54,596 nt of DNA from Hyphococcus sp. (GTDB lineage Bacteria > Pseudomonadota > Alphaproteobacteria > Caulobacterales > Parvularculaceae): the NCBI GenBank assembly GCA_021776295.1, contig JAJFGE010000151.1:1-54596 (forward strand), given 5' to 3'. This document shows, one piece after another, positions 16,400 to 25,903 of this stretch. The notes under the pieces are model-generated. The model ran no database searches. It was not told the DNA's origin and saw only the letters and a program-made list of their open reading frames with translations. The position numbers and the translations under genes are program-made. The stretch's first letter is position 1. Each line of letters opens with the position of its first letter.

Positions 16400-17763
16400 A
16401 TTTTACTACGCACCTTGTCCGCGATTTCGGCTTTGACCGCGTTAAATTCCTCTTCCGTTAAGCGGTATCGCGTCAGAATTGATATCGCTAAGAGCCACAA
16501 CATAACTGGCAGCACTGAATAGATTAACCTTATGCCGAGTATTGCCGATTCAGGTTGCATATCCGCCGTTGCGCCTTGGACGAAGCCCGATGCAGACAGC
16601 AACAAGCTTACCAAAAACGCGCCTGACGTCATTCCAAGCTTTCTACAAAAAGCCCAGGCGCCGAAAATCGCCCCCTCGCGTCGTTCACCCGTTCGCAATT
16701 CATCTACCTCTACAGTATCTGGAACCATTGCATTTGGAAAAAGCTGGTTCGCCGCATCGCCAGCGCCGGCGATGGTGAGCAAAACAAACAGGATCGCTAA
16801 AGCGCCGGGCTCTACGAAGAAAAACGGAACGGGTGCAAGTGCGCTGATCGTCAGGGCCAGAAAATAACCTTTTCTTTTCGTCATCAGACGACTTGCCGCA
16901 ATCCAAAATGGGGTCGCGACGGTTGCCGAGATGGCGCCAATCGCCATATATGGGCCAATCATCTCCGGATTCAGCCTGAAGACCATAGTGAGAAGGTAAA
17001 GCAATGTCGTAGCGCTGGCGCCAATGGCTAGATTTTGAAACATAAAAACCAACCACAAAACACGAAAAGGCTTGTTATGCCGAACGGCATTAAATTCATC
17101 GCGAGCGCTCAACTTTTGAATGGGTATTTCAATCCGCGGCGCATTGCGCGTTAAGTAAAAAGCTACGACGCCTGCGATAATCATCAATGCACCAAACCCA
17201 AACCCGACAAGGCGAAACCCCACAGCAAGATTATCATTCGAGCCAAAAACCACGGGAGCGGCAAATAACACGGCCAGTATGCCAATCCGCGCCGCCATCA
17301 TTTTGTAGCCTGTCAGAGACGTACGCTCACGATAATCCGTCGTCATCTCCGCCGCCATTGAGGAATACGGAACGTCGAAGATCGTGATTGCAGTGCTCGC
17401 TAAAAAGTAAAAAAAGAGTACGTGCAATGCCTTGCGCATCTCATCAGCGTCTACCGGCGCATAGAATAATCCTGCAAAGCTAAGCCCAAGAAAGATTGCC
17501 CCAACCAACAAATAGGGCCGCCGTCGGCCCATAGACGAGCGCGTGCGATCAGATATCACCCCCATTAAAGGGTCGGTGAAAGCGTCCCAAAGCCGCGGCA
17601 GTAAAAGAACGAGACCGGCGAGCCACGGCGAAATACCGAGCGCTTGTGTTGAATAATACAGAAGGAATGCGATGGTCAGACCGATATAGGTCGCAACCGA
17701 TAACTCGCCAACCGCCCAGCCGAGCTTAATGCTGACAGGTAATTTTTCACTTTGCTTATTCAC
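16396..17763 (-). CDS. GPH/MelB-type sugar transporter (MFS superfamily)
   Basis: A 455-aa, 12-helix inner-membrane symporter. The GPH signature around DAFTDPLMGVISDRTRSSMG and GRRRPYLLVG is clear, with the cation/sugar-binding Asp residues of helix 2. A mid-protein loop contains a second charged segment before helix 7. In this locus it most likely imports rhamnose or rhamnosyl-oligosaccharides with H+ or Na+. It is transcribed divergently from the esterase gene and converges with the rhamnosidase, the stop codons overlapping by 4 bases. The start at ATG 17763 leaves a 135-base divergent promoter region. Confidence 0.92.
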   Translation of the reverse strand: MNKQSEKLPVSIKLGWAVGELSVATYIGLTIAFLLYYSTQALGISPWLAGLVLLLPRLWDAFTDPLMGVISDRTRSSMGRRRPYLLVGAIFLGLSFAGLFYAPVDADEMRKALHVLFFYFLASTAITIFDVPYSSMAAEMTTDYRERTSLTGYKMMAARIGILAVLFAAPVVFGSNDNLAVGFRLVGFGFGALMIIAGVVAFYLTRNAPRIEIPIQKLSARDEFNAVRHNKPFRVLWLVFMFQNLAIGASATTLLYLLTMVFRLNPEMIGPYMAIGAISATVATPFWIAASRLMTKRKGYFLALTISALAPVPFFFVEPGALAILFVLLTIAGAGDAANQLFPNAMVPDTVEVDELRTGERREGAIFGAWAFCRKLGMTSGAFLVSLLLSASGFVQGATADMQPESAILGIRLIYSVLPVMLWLLAISILTRYRLTEEEFNAVKAEIADKVRSKI

Positions 17764-17898
17764 GCAATGGATTCCTCAACTTCTTAAAAAATAGAAACTG
17801 TATCATTTTTATATTGGAATTTATTGTTTGTTGCCGTAGCTTGCTCCGTAGCAGGAATATATTTAATAAAGGATTTTTCCTCCGAGGATAGCAATAAT

Positions 17899-18852
17899 AT
17901 GATGAGCGATGATCACTATATCGACCCGGAAATAATGCCGGTGCTCGAGCGAATGCAGGCGCGCATGGCATTGCGTGCACCGATGTCTGATGTGTCGATT
18001 GCTGATATGCGTAAACGCGCACGCGCTGATTTCGCAGCGATGAACGCCAATCCGCCGATGCTTGCATATGTTGAAGACACGGTGATCGAGGGCGCCTTCG
18101 GAACACGCAAAGCGCGTATCTATGACGCCGCCGGGACGAGAACTGGGGCGCCGGGATTGATCTACTTTCACGGCGGCGGATGGATTGTCGGCGATCTCGA
18201 TTCAGAAGATGAGAAATTACGGCGCTTGGCGCTGGCAAGCGGCATACGCATTTTGTCCGTCGAATATGTTCTGGCGCCAGAACATAAATTTCCCGACCCC
18301 TTAGAGGACTGCATCGCGGCGGCGAAGTCAGTCCGCAAAGCCGCGCCTGAACTTGGGCTAGATGCTGAACGCCTAGCCATCGGCGGGGCTTCTGCGGGCG
18401 CCAATCTGGCGCTCTCAACGGCGCTGGCGCTGCGTGATGACAATGCCTCATGGCTGCGCTTCATGCTGCTGTTTTACGGCGTCTATGACATGGCCAGTCA
18501 AGCCCCTTCCCGCTCGCTGTTTAACGAGGGTTATGGTATGACAGCCGAAGCGATGGAGTTTTTCTATTCGCTTTATCTGAAAGGTCCAACCGAACGAATC
18601 GACCCGCGCGCCTCGCCGCTCCACGCCGAGATGGAAAATCTTCCGCCTGCGTTCATCAACGCCGCAGGCCTTGATATCCTGCGTGACGACAGCCGCGCGC
18701 TGGCCGAGAAGCTGCGCGACAACGGCGTTCCAATTGACTATGACGAAGCGCCAGGCGTCATTCACGGTTACACATTGCTCGCTCATGAAGTCGTCGCGGC
18801 GCGTAACACAATTGAGCGGGCCGCTCATGCGCTGCGCTTGACGTTAGCATGA
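17899..18852 (+). CDS. Alpha/beta hydrolase, hormone-sensitive-lipase type esterase
   Basis: About 317 aa from ATG 17899 (GAGGA ribosome site at 17884-17888); the ATG at 17824 has no such site. The oxyanion motif is YFHGGGWIVGD, the nucleophile elbow GGASAGAN (Ser), and the triad is completed by Asp in GLDILRDD and His in GVIHGYT. These esterases remove short acyl groups; within a rhamnose locus an O-acetyl esterase that prepares acetylated rhamnosides for the GH78 enzyme is the obvious role, by inference. No signal peptide, so cytoplasmic. Its 3' end overlaps the convergent DeoR gene by 28 bases. Confidence 0.9.
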   Translation: MMSDDHYIDPEIMPVLERMQARMALRAPMSDVSIADMRKRARADFAAMNANPPMLAYVEDTVIEGAFGTRKARIYDAAGTRTGAPGLIYFHGGGWIVGDLDSEDEKLRRLALASGIRILSVEYVLAPEHKFPDPLEDCIAAAKSVRKAAPELGLDAERLAIGGASAGANLALSTALALRDDNASWLRFMLLFYGVYDMASQAPSRSLFNEGYGMTAEAMEFFYSLYLKGPTERIDPRASPLHAEMENLPPAFINAAGLDILRDDSRALAEKLRDNGVPIDYDEAPGVIHGYTLLAHEVVAARNTIERAAHALRLTLA

Positions 18853-19640
18853 GTGCTGCTTTGAACAATCAACACCTCTACGCCATATTTCTTGAACATC
18901 TTCAATGCACCCTTATTGATACGATCATCCGTAATCACCTTATCAATTTGCGATAAGTCGAATGCTGCATAGCTGCTATTGCTGCCAATTTTCGTTGCAT
19001 CGACCAGTAGAATGATTTCGTCTGCCTGCACTGCAAGGCGCTGTTCTGCGCGCGCAACCAGCGGGTCCGCCTCCATCACGCCCCGACCGCTAACCGCGCA
19101 TGCGCTGAGAAAATATTTTGACGCCCGATACGCATTCGTAACAGCATCTTCCAGCGGATTGAGGATGAAACTCAATTTTCTATGCGCCTCTCCTGCCGGA
19201 AAGATCACACGGTTATTGCTGTTCTCAATTTGATCGACGCCAAGCGCTAGAGAGTTCGTCATAATGGTCAGCGTGTGGCTTCGTAAAAACGTCCCCATAT
19301 GATATGTTGTGCTGCCGCCATTAATGATGATCGCCTCGCCATCGCTGCATAATTCTACTGCACGAGCGGCAATGGCGCGTTTTGCGTCTATTTCGTGCTC
19401 GAGATTGCCAAGGAACGCAGAGCCCGCCAAATGACGCCGCCGGATGGTCCTGTCCTTTTCATGCGCCAAAACCGCCCCGCCACGAACTTGTTTTAGCGCC
19501 CCACGTTCCGCCAGTTTGATGAGATCACGGCGAAGCGTTGCTTCTGATACGCTAATTTCATCAACCAGCATGGCAATCGAAACTGTCCCATGTTCCTCAA
19601 GCAAATCCCGAATGAGGTTATGGCGTTGGGTCTCAAGCAT
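18825..19640 (-). CDS. DeoR-family transcriptional repressor of the rhamnose locus
   Basis: A regulator of 271 aa from ATG 19640, where MLETQRHNLIRDLLEEHG begins the family pattern with a GAGG site in front; the upstream open frame is the shadow of the kinase gene. The N-terminal helix-turn-helix reads SVSEATLRRDLIKLAERG, and the C-terminal sugar-phosphate sensor domain has INGGSTTYHMG and LLVDATKIG. DeoR proteins usually bind phosphorylated sugars, here probably rhamnulose-1-phosphate, and release their operator. The start overlaps the end of rhaK by 8 bases, so it is co-transcribed with the kinase. The likely operator is the direct-repeat array at 21115-21142. Confidence 0.92.
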   Translation of the reverse strand: MLETQRHNLIRDLLEEHGTVSIAMLVDEISVSEATLRRDLIKLAERGALKQVRGGAVLAHEKDRTIRRRHLAGSAFLGNLEHEIDAKRAIAARAVELCSDGEAIIINGGSTTYHMGTFLRSHTLTIMTNSLALGVDQIENSNNRVIFPAGEAHRKLSFILNPLEDAVTNAYRASKYFLSACAVSGRGVMEADPLVARAEQRLAVQADEIILLVDATKIGSNSSYAAFDLSQIDKVITDDRINKGALKMFKKYGVEVLIVQSSTHANVKRSA

Positions 19641-21045
19641 TACGGTCCTCACTATCTTTTTCACATCGCTGTCGCCACTCATCGCGATAGGCGCACAGCC
19701 CTTCGAGTTTAATTTGTTCACACTGAATTGTTTCCCGGATACAATGTTGATCCGCATTCCAATGAGCGAGCAGCAAGCAGCCCTGCGCCACGCCGTCGCT
19801 GCCTGACAGGCGTGAAATTCTGCATCCGGGTCGTAATGAGGCGAGCAGCGCGCAAAGTAATTCGTTCTGTGAAAAGCTGCCATCAATAACAACCGGGCCG
19901 CTTGCGTCCAGTAATTCAAGCTCAAGATCAATCATCAACGCTGCATAGAGGTTTGCTAATGCAAGGCCAGATTTCGGTTCTCCGACAATCTCCGCGCGCC
20001 GCCCCCCGAATGGACCGCTGCCGCCGCTAAAGTCCGGTAGAGCGAAGGCCCTGTCATCTATGACCGACTGCAAATCATGGGTGGAGCATTCCCCGCCTGG
20101 TTCGCAACCAAGTCGCGTACAGATTTCTGCATATTCGCGCCCGCCCATATACCTCGCACAAGTGATCGGCGCGCCTGTAACATCAACATTCGCCAGCATG
20201 TCGCGATGCTGGTTAAGCTGGCTCAGATCGCCGCTCGAATGCATGGCAACCACCCATGTACCCGTCGAAACAACGACTGGGCGAGCATCCCGCGCCAACT
20301 CCAAAAACCTTGCGTGACTGGCATTACTATCATGAACCCCTGTCAAAACCTGGCAATCAGAGGCAAGGCCAATCACTTTGGCGACAGACGGCAAGACATT
20401 GCCCAAGCTCATCCAGGCGCGGCGGACAGGCGCAAATTTCTCACGCCAATCACAGCGGTCCACGAGAGTGGAGAAGGTATTCTCCTTCGGCGCCCATAGA
20501 TCCGTGTGTGAACCCAATGCCGATACCTCACTTGCCACAACTCCACACAAGCGCCAGGACCAATACTGAGCATAAGTGAGAATGTATTTCGCTGATAGAA
20601 ATTCCTCAGGAAAATGTCTCGACTGCCAATATAATTGACGCCCGAGATTGAGCCCTGCGGGAAGCGCTGGCGAATAACTCTCACTGAACTCCGGCCGTAA
20701 CTGATCGTATTCCTCATCAAACTCACGGACCCCGCCCCACTCATAATCGAGAACCGGCAGCACAAGCCCGTTTGTCCCCTCATCCATATCAGGGTGAATA
20801 AGGGCTGCGGCGGCGCCATGTGCTGCGACACATATATGACAGACCGGATGGTCGGTAGCGACATCGCCAATTGTCGTTACCAGCCAATCCCAAATCGCCT
20901 CTACATCATAGGATGGATAAATACCGTCAGCACACACACAGTTAGACTGTGTCCGCTGAAATCCGGTCGAGCCGTCAGCCGCCAATACAGTAATCTTGAG
21001 GTTGGTTTTGCCGATATCTACAACAAGAAGGGAGTTCGCCATCAT
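19633..21045 (-). CDS. rhaK: Rhamnulokinase, FGGY-family carbohydrate kinase
   Basis: Phosphorylates L-rhamnulose to L-rhamnulose-1-phosphate. About 470 aa from ATG 21045 or 21042, where MANSLLVVDIGKTNLKITVL opens with the FGGY phosphate-binding loop. Other family segments are GVHDSNASHARFLE (catalytic Asp region) and VVSTGTWVVAM in the second actin-like domain. The sequence is of the FGGY_YgcE-like/alphaproteobacterial RhaK type rather than enteric RhaB, so the assignment leans on its neighbours rhaD and rhaI; fuculokinase is the main alternative. It is divergent from rhaD and overlaps the DeoR gene. Confidence 0.87.
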   Translation of the reverse strand: MMANSLLVVDIGKTNLKITVLAADGSTGFQRTQSNCVCADGIYPSYDVEAIWDWLVTTIGDVATDHPVCHICVAAHGAAAALIHPDMDEGTNGLVLPVLDYEWGGVREFDEEYDQLRPEFSESYSPALPAGLNLGRQLYWQSRHFPEEFLSAKYILTYAQYWSWRLCGVVASEVSALGSHTDLWAPKENTFSTLVDRCDWREKFAPVRRAWMSLGNVLPSVAKVIGLASDCQVLTGVHDSNASHARFLELARDARPVVVSTGTWVVAMHSSGDLSQLNQHRDMLANVDVTGAPITCARYMGGREYAEICTRLGCEPGGECSTHDLQSVIDDRAFALPDFSGGSGPFGGRRAEIVGEPKSGLALANLYAALMIDLELELLDASGPVVIDGSFSQNELLCALLASLRPGCRISRLSGSDGVAQGCLLLAHWNADQHCIRETIQCEQIKLEGLCAYRDEWRQRCEKDSEDRNA

Positions 21046-21114
21046 ATTCTTGAGATCTCTTCGTTCCAGATCGAGGCAACGCTTTGTCGCGACCCTATAG
21101 GAGGTGACATTATC

Positions 21115-21142
21115 GATTTTGAATGATTTTGCAAGTTTTTGA
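21115..21142. promoter_or_regulatory. Three direct repeats, probable DeoR operator
   Basis: GATTTTGA (21115-21122), GATTTTGC (21125-21132) and GTTTTTGA (21135-21142) recur at exactly 10-bp steps, i.e. on one face of the helix. They are in the 158-bp region between divergent rhaK and rhaD. DeoR-family repressors characteristically use short T-rich direct repeats, so this is the best candidate operator for the repressor at 18825-19640. Confidence 0.6.
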
Positions 21143-21203
21143 TTGTATATGATGGATATTGTGTGATACTGGGTGAGAAATTCAACGAATCCAGGATTCA
21201 CCC

Positions 21204-23303
21204 ATGCCCACGGGACTTGAGAGCCATTGGACAGACGCCAAAGCGGCAGCCTTAAGTGAGCCGGAATTACTGCTTTATCGATCAAACCTGCTTGGGTCGG
21301 ATTTGCGGATCACCAATTTCGGCGGCGGTAATACGTCTGCAAAGATTGCCGACGTTGATCCCCTCACCAATGAGGCAACCGATGTTTTATGGGTGAAAGG
21401 CTCGGGCGGCGATCTTGGGTCTATGAAACTGGATGGCTTTGCGGCTTTGTATCTGGAAAAGCTCCGACGCTTGAGGCCGCTCTATAAGGGCCTCGGTCAT
21501 GAAGACGAGATGGTCGACTATCTTCCACACTGCACCTTTAATCTTAATGCGCGCGCCGCCTCAATCGATACTCCTTTGCACGCGTTTATCCTGCACGCCC
21601 ATGTCGATCATATGCATCCAGATTCGATTATCGCCATCGCCTGCGCCAAAGACAGCGAGGCCCTAACCAAGGAAGTTTTCCAAGACCGCCTGGGCTGGCT
21701 TGCCTGGCAGCGACCTGGTTTCGACCTGGGATTGAAGCTAGGTGATATGGCCGAGGCAAACCCATCCCTCGAAGGCGTAATTCTCCAGGGACACGGGTTA
21801 TTTACATGGGCTGATGCGGCGAAATCATGCTATTTGAAAACACTGGAAATGATTCAGATTGCGACCGACTGGCTTGACGCAAGAGACCAGGGCGCCGCGT
21901 TTGGCGAGCGGCGCGTTGCGGAACCTTTTGGCGCGGATGAACGAAGAATAATTTCTTCTGCTTTAATGCCTATTATCCGTGGCAAAATAAGCCAGACCAG
22001 CCTGAAAATCGGCCATTTCAACGATTGTCAACCCGTGCTTGATTTTGTCAACGCTGCACGCGTCGATGAGCTCGCCGCGATTGGCACGTCGTGTCCGGAT
22101 CATTTCCTGCGCACAAAAATTCTCCCTTTAGTGCTCGATATTGACCTTATGGCAGGTTCAATTGAACAAGCCGTCAAATCAACGACGCAATCGCTAGACC
22201 AGCAACTTGAAAACTATCGCATAGAGTACGGCTCTTATTATGAGCGATGCCAAGGCGAAACGAGCCCGGCCATACGCGATGCAAATGCTGTTGTTTATCT
22301 GGCGCCGGGTATTGGCATGTTTACCTTCGCGCGTGACAAAGCGACAGCACGCATCGCTGGCGAATTTTATATTAACGCTATCAATGTCATGCGCGGAGCG
22401 GAAAATGCCGGCGGATATGTCGGCCTTGCAGAGCAGGAAGCCTTTGATATTGAATACTGGCTGCTGGAAGAGGCTAAACTCCAGCGCATGCCTAAACCCA
22501 AACGCCTTGCCGGAAAAGTAGCGCTGATTACCGGCGGCGCGGGCGGCATCGGCGCTGCAACCGCAAGGCAGCTGTTGAATGACGGCGCCTGCGTTATGCT
22601 TGCAGATATCGATGGCGGCGCCGTCTCGGCTATGGCCAATAAGCTTGCAGAAGAGTTCTCCAACGACGTCGTTGTCGCTGTGCAGTGCGACGTCACAAAC
22701 GAAGCGGCCGTTGCAGCGACGCTCCGTAAAATTACGGTTGCGTTTGGCGGTATAGATATCCTTGTTTCCAATGCAGGGATCGCTAGCGCCTCACCGCTTG
22801 ACGAAACCAGCCTCGATTTGTGGAATCGCAATATAAACGTTTTGACCACCGGCTATTTTCTGATGGCGCGCGAGACTTTCAAGATCATGAAACGACAAGA
22901 TTGCGGCGGCTCGATTATTTTCGTCGGCAGCAAAAACGCCCTCGTCGCTTCGGCGAACGCCGCCGCCTATTGCACCGCAAAAGCGGCTGAGTTGCAATTA
23001 GCGCGCGCTGTCGCGCTCGAAGGCGCCCCCTTTGGCGTTCGCTGCAACGTGGTCAACCCGGATGCGGTCATAAGGGGGTCAAAAATCTGGAGTGGCGATT
23101 GGAAGAAGGCGCGCGCGCAAGCCTATTCCATAACCGAAGCCGAGCTTGAAGAACATTATCGCCAGCGTAGCCTTCTTAAGCGTAATGTGTATCCTGAAGA
23201 TATCGCAGAAGCCATCACGTTTTTCGCATCTGACGTCTCAGCGAAGTCGACTGGCAACATCATCAATGTCGACGCCGGTCATGCGCCGGCCTTTACGCGG
23301 TAA
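21204..23303 (+). CDS. rhaD: Bifunctional rhamnulose-1-phosphate aldolase / lactaldehyde dehydrogenase
   Basis: A 699-aa fusion. Residues 1-410 form a class II aldolase that splits rhamnulose-1-phosphate into DHAP and L-lactaldehyde: FGGGNTSAKI, the zinc-binding LHAHVDHMHPDS and ILQGHGLFTW. Residues about 432-699 form a short-chain dehydrogenase that oxidises the lactaldehyde to L-lactate: KVALITGGAGGIGAA cofactor site, NAGIA, and the YCTAK active site. The fused form is characteristic of alphaproteobacterial and some Bacillus rhamnose pathways and channels the toxic aldehyde. It starts a plus-strand operon rhaD-rhaI-lldD and is divergent from rhaK. Confidence 0.95.
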   Translation: MPTGLESHWTDAKAAALSEPELLLYRSNLLGSDLRITNFGGGNTSAKIADVDPLTNEATDVLWVKGSGGDLGSMKLDGFAALYLEKLRRLRPLYKGLGHEDEMVDYLPHCTFNLNARAASIDTPLHAFILHAHVDHMHPDSIIAIACAKDSEALTKEVFQDRLGWLAWQRPGFDLGLKLGDMAEANPSLEGVILQGHGLFTWADAAKSCYLKTLEMIQIATDWLDARDQGAAFGERRVAEPFGADERRIISSALMPIIRGKISQTSLKIGHFNDCQPVLDFVNAARVDELAAIGTSCPDHFLRTKILPLVLDIDLMAGSIEQAVKSTTQSLDQQLENYRIEYGSYYERCQGETSPAIRDANAVVYLAPGIGMFTFARDKATARIAGEFYINAINVMRGAENAGGYVGLAEQEAFDIEYWLLEEAKLQRMPKPKRLAGKVALITGGAGGIGAATARQLLNDGACVMLADIDGGAVSAMANKLAEEFSNDVVVAVQCDVTNEAAVAATLRKITVAFGGIDILVSNAGIASASPLDETSLDLWNRNINVLTTGYFLMARETFKIMKRQDCGGSIIFVGSKNALVASANAAAYCTAKAAELQLARAVALEGAPFGVRCNVVNPDAVIRGSKIWSGDWKKARAQAYSITEAELEEHYRQRSLLKRNVYPEDIAEAITFFASDVSAKSTGNIINVDAGHAPAFTR

Positions 23304-23325
23304 CGGCGCGATTGGGAATTTAGTT

Positions 23326-24618
23326 ATGACAGGGATCTATGATGCGGAATTTGTCGGCGCCCATAACCGGTTGCATCGCGCAACGCTTAACGATGAATAT
23401 GAAGCGCTCGGACGCAAGCTTGAACGATGCGGCGTCGATATTACCGCCATTACCAAAGCTGCGGAAACTTTCGCCGTTGCTATTCCCAGCTGGGGCGTTG
23501 GCACAGGCGGCACGCGTTTTGCGCGCTTCCCAGGAACCGCCGAGCCGCGCAACATTATAGAAAAGCTCGAAGACTGCGCGGTCATCAACCGGCTAACCTG
23601 CTGCACGCCTGAAGTCTCGCCGCATTTTCCCTGGGACCATGTCGATGATCTATCAGAAGTACGCTCTGCTGCGGATGCGCTTGAGCTGTCCTTCGCATCA
23701 ATCAATTCCAACACGTTTCAAGACCAACCAAACCAAGCGCATTCCTATAAATTCGGCAGCCTTACCCACACGGACAAAGCGATGCGCGAACAAGCAATCG
23801 CGCATAATATCGACTGCATAGCCTATGGCGAAGTACTCGGCGCCAAATCGCTAACAGTCTGGATCGCCGACGGATCGAATTATCCCGGCCAGCAACACTT
23901 CACAAACGCCCTTGAGCGATACCTCGACTCGATGCGCGATATATACGCCGCTCTGCCCGGCGACTGGCGCATCTTTATCGAGCATAAAATATTTGAGCCG
24001 GCATTTTATTCAACCGTTATTCAGGATTGGGGAACTAGCGTTCTGTGCGCGATGGAGCTGGGCGATAAAGCCTACTCTTTAGTCGATCTTGGCCATCACG
24101 CGCCAAACGTCAATATAGAGATGATCGTTGCGCGCCTCATTCAGTTTAAAAAACTCGCAGGCTTTCATTTCAACGACTCAAAATATGGCGACGACGATCT
24201 CGATAGCGGCTCAATTCATCCATACCAGCAATTTCTAGTTTTCAACGAACTTGTAGATGCAGAACAGCGCGGCGCCCCGGAATTCAACCCAGCCTATATG
24301 CTTGATCAGTCGCACAACATCACCGACCCTATTGAAAGCCTGATAAATTCCGCAATGAGCGTGCAGAGATCCTATGTGCAGGCGTTGTTGGTTGACCGCG
24401 CAGCGCTTGGCGAATTTCAACTGAACAACGATGCACTGATGGCGGCAAACACGCTCAAAACTGCTTTCGAAACTGACGTGGCGCCAATCCTCTCCATGGC
24501 GCGAGCCAATCGCAGCGGCGCAATTAACCCGATTGCTTGCTATCGCGCGGGCGACTATCGCAAACTGCTCGCGCCGAAACGCCCGCCCATTGTGGGCGGC
24601 GCGTCCGGCATCGTTTAA
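23326..24618 (+). CDS. rhaI: L-rhamnose isomerase, RhaI type
   Basis: Converts L-rhamnose to L-rhamnulose, the entry step. About 430 aa from ATG 23326, 22 bases after rhaD; the longer open frame upstream lies within rhaD and is a shadow. It is a TIM-barrel metal enzyme: Glu in RIFIEHKIFEP, VDLGHHAPN, and FHFNDSKYGDDDLDSGS with the metal-binding Asp/His residues. The length and the GVGTGGTRFARFPG segment match the RhaI family of Rhizobium/Pseudomonas rather than enteric RhaA. It has no signal peptide and acts in the cytoplasm between the transporter and RhaK. Confidence 0.94.
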   Translation: MTGIYDAEFVGAHNRLHRATLNDEYEALGRKLERCGVDITAITKAAETFAVAIPSWGVGTGGTRFARFPGTAEPRNIIEKLEDCAVINRLTCCTPEVSPHFPWDHVDDLSEVRSAADALELSFASINSNTFQDQPNQAHSYKFGSLTHTDKAMREQAIAHNIDCIAYGEVLGAKSLTVWIADGSNYPGQQHFTNALERYLDSMRDIYAALPGDWRIFIEHKIFEPAFYSTVIQDWGTSVLCAMELGDKAYSLVDLGHHAPNVNIEMIVARLIQFKKLAGFHFNDSKYGDDDLDSGSIHPYQQFLVFNELVDAEQRGAPEFNPAYMLDQSHNITDPIESLINSAMSVQRSYVQALLVDRAALGEFQLNNDALMAANTLKTAFETDVAPILSMARANRSGAINPIACYRAGDYRKLLAPKRPPIVGGASGIV

Positions 24619-24629
24619 CGGCGTTCAGC

Positions 24630-25790
24630 ATGACCTCATTGGATAGATGTTTTAACATCGCCGATCTTCGACAGGCCGCCAGGCGCGCCCTACCCGCGCC
24701 AATGTTTCACTATATCGACGGCGGCGCTGACGATGAAGTGACGCTCCGGCGCAACACAACCGCATTTGACGACTATGAGCTGATCCCGTCTCAACTGCGT
24801 GACATCGAATCCATCAATTTAAATACCACCCTGTTCGGTAAAAAACTTGACCTGCCATTCTTTTTATCACCAACCGGAATGTCACGGTTATTTCATCACG
24901 GTAAAGAGCTTGCTGTCGCCCGCGCCGCAGAGACGCATGGCGCGCTATATTCTCTTTCTACACTCGCAACAACAAGTCTCGAAGAGGTTGCCGCTGTGCA
25001 TTCAGGGCCTAAGATGTTCCAGGTCTATATCCTCAAAGACAGAGGCCTCACCCGCGAACTTGTGGAGCGCTGCAAAGCGGCGCAATATGATGCGCTCTGC
25101 CTCACCGCCGATACGCCGCTCGCCGGAAACCGTGAACGCGATTTGCGCACCGGCATGACCATGCCGCCGCGGTTTACACTCTCCAGCCTTTGGAGCTTTG
25201 CGACCCACCCTGCATGGGCGTTTAATTTCCTTTTAAAACCGGATTTTCACCTCGCCAATGTCGCCCACCGGGTGGATGCGCTTGACGGCGGCTCCATGGC
25301 GTTGATCGATTATGTTAACAGCCAGTTTGACCGTAGCTTAACATGGAAGGACGCCGAATGGCTGGCCGAGGAATGGGGCGGCCCGTTTATTATCAAAGGC
25401 CTTCAGTCCGCAGAGGATGCGCAGCGCGCACATAATGTCGGCGCCAGCGCCATTATGATTTCCAATCATGGCGGCCGCCAGCTCGACGGTGCGCCGGCTC
25501 CGATCGATTGTATCGAACCGATACGCGATGCGGTTGGAAACGATCTTGAACTCATTATTGACGGCGGTATTCGTCGCGGCAATCACATTGTCAAGGCGCT
25601 CGCACTTGGCGCTAACGCCTGCTCTATTGGCCGCGCCTATCTTTATGGCCTGGCCGCTGGCGGCGAAGCTGGCGTCCATCGCTCCATCGACATTCTGAAA
25701 ACCGAAACCGAGCGCACAATGGCGCTATTGGGGTGTAATGATGTTACGGCGCTAAATGCGTCCCATGTGAACAACAGGCTGCAATCGTAG
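24630..25790 (+). CDS. lldD: FMN-dependent alpha-hydroxy-acid (L-lactate) dehydrogenase
   Basis: A 386-aa flavoprotein that oxidises L-lactate to pyruvate, the final step for the lactate formed by RhaD. The start at ATG 24630 gives MTSLDRCFNIADLRQAARR, 11 bases after rhaI. Motifs: FHYIDGGADDEVTLRRN, SPTGMSRLFHHGKEL, the active-site block ISNHGGRQLDGAPAPID (His and Arg) and DGGIRRGNHIVKALALGA for FMN phosphate. Substrate among 2-hydroxy acids cannot be fixed from sequence, but the operon context favours lactate. Electrons should go to the quinone pool. Last gene of the rhaD operon. Confidence 0.9.
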   Translation: MTSLDRCFNIADLRQAARRALPAPMFHYIDGGADDEVTLRRNTTAFDDYELIPSQLRDIESINLNTTLFGKKLDLPFFLSPTGMSRLFHHGKELAVARAAETHGALYSLSTLATTSLEEVAAVHSGPKMFQVYILKDRGLTRELVERCKAAQYDALCLTADTPLAGNRERDLRTGMTMPPRFTLSSLWSFATHPAWAFNFLLKPDFHLANVAHRVDALDGGSMALIDYVNSQFDRSLTWKDAEWLAEEWGGPFIIKGLQSAEDAQRAHNVGASAIMISNHGGRQLDGAPAPIDCIEPIRDAVGNDLELIIDGGIRRGNHIVKALALGANACSIGRAYLYGLAAGGEAGVHRSIDILKTETERTMALLGCNDVTALNASHVNNRLQS

Positions 25791-25903
25791 GAGATACATA
25801 CATGATGCAGAAGTTAAAGAAATTTTAGCCCCTTATCTTCTCCGCTTTTGCCGCAGCGGTCATCTTTGTTAAAGTCGTGCAGCACACGGGCAGGCCACTC
25901 TCA

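Noticed and set aside
19641-19931. 97-residue N-terminal extension of the DeoR regulator
   Set aside because: It lies wholly inside rhaK on the same strand in another frame; the family N-terminus and ribosome site are at 19640.
23146-23325. Upstream extension of rhaI
   Set aside because: It overlaps the conserved end of rhaD; the family start and spacing favour 23326.
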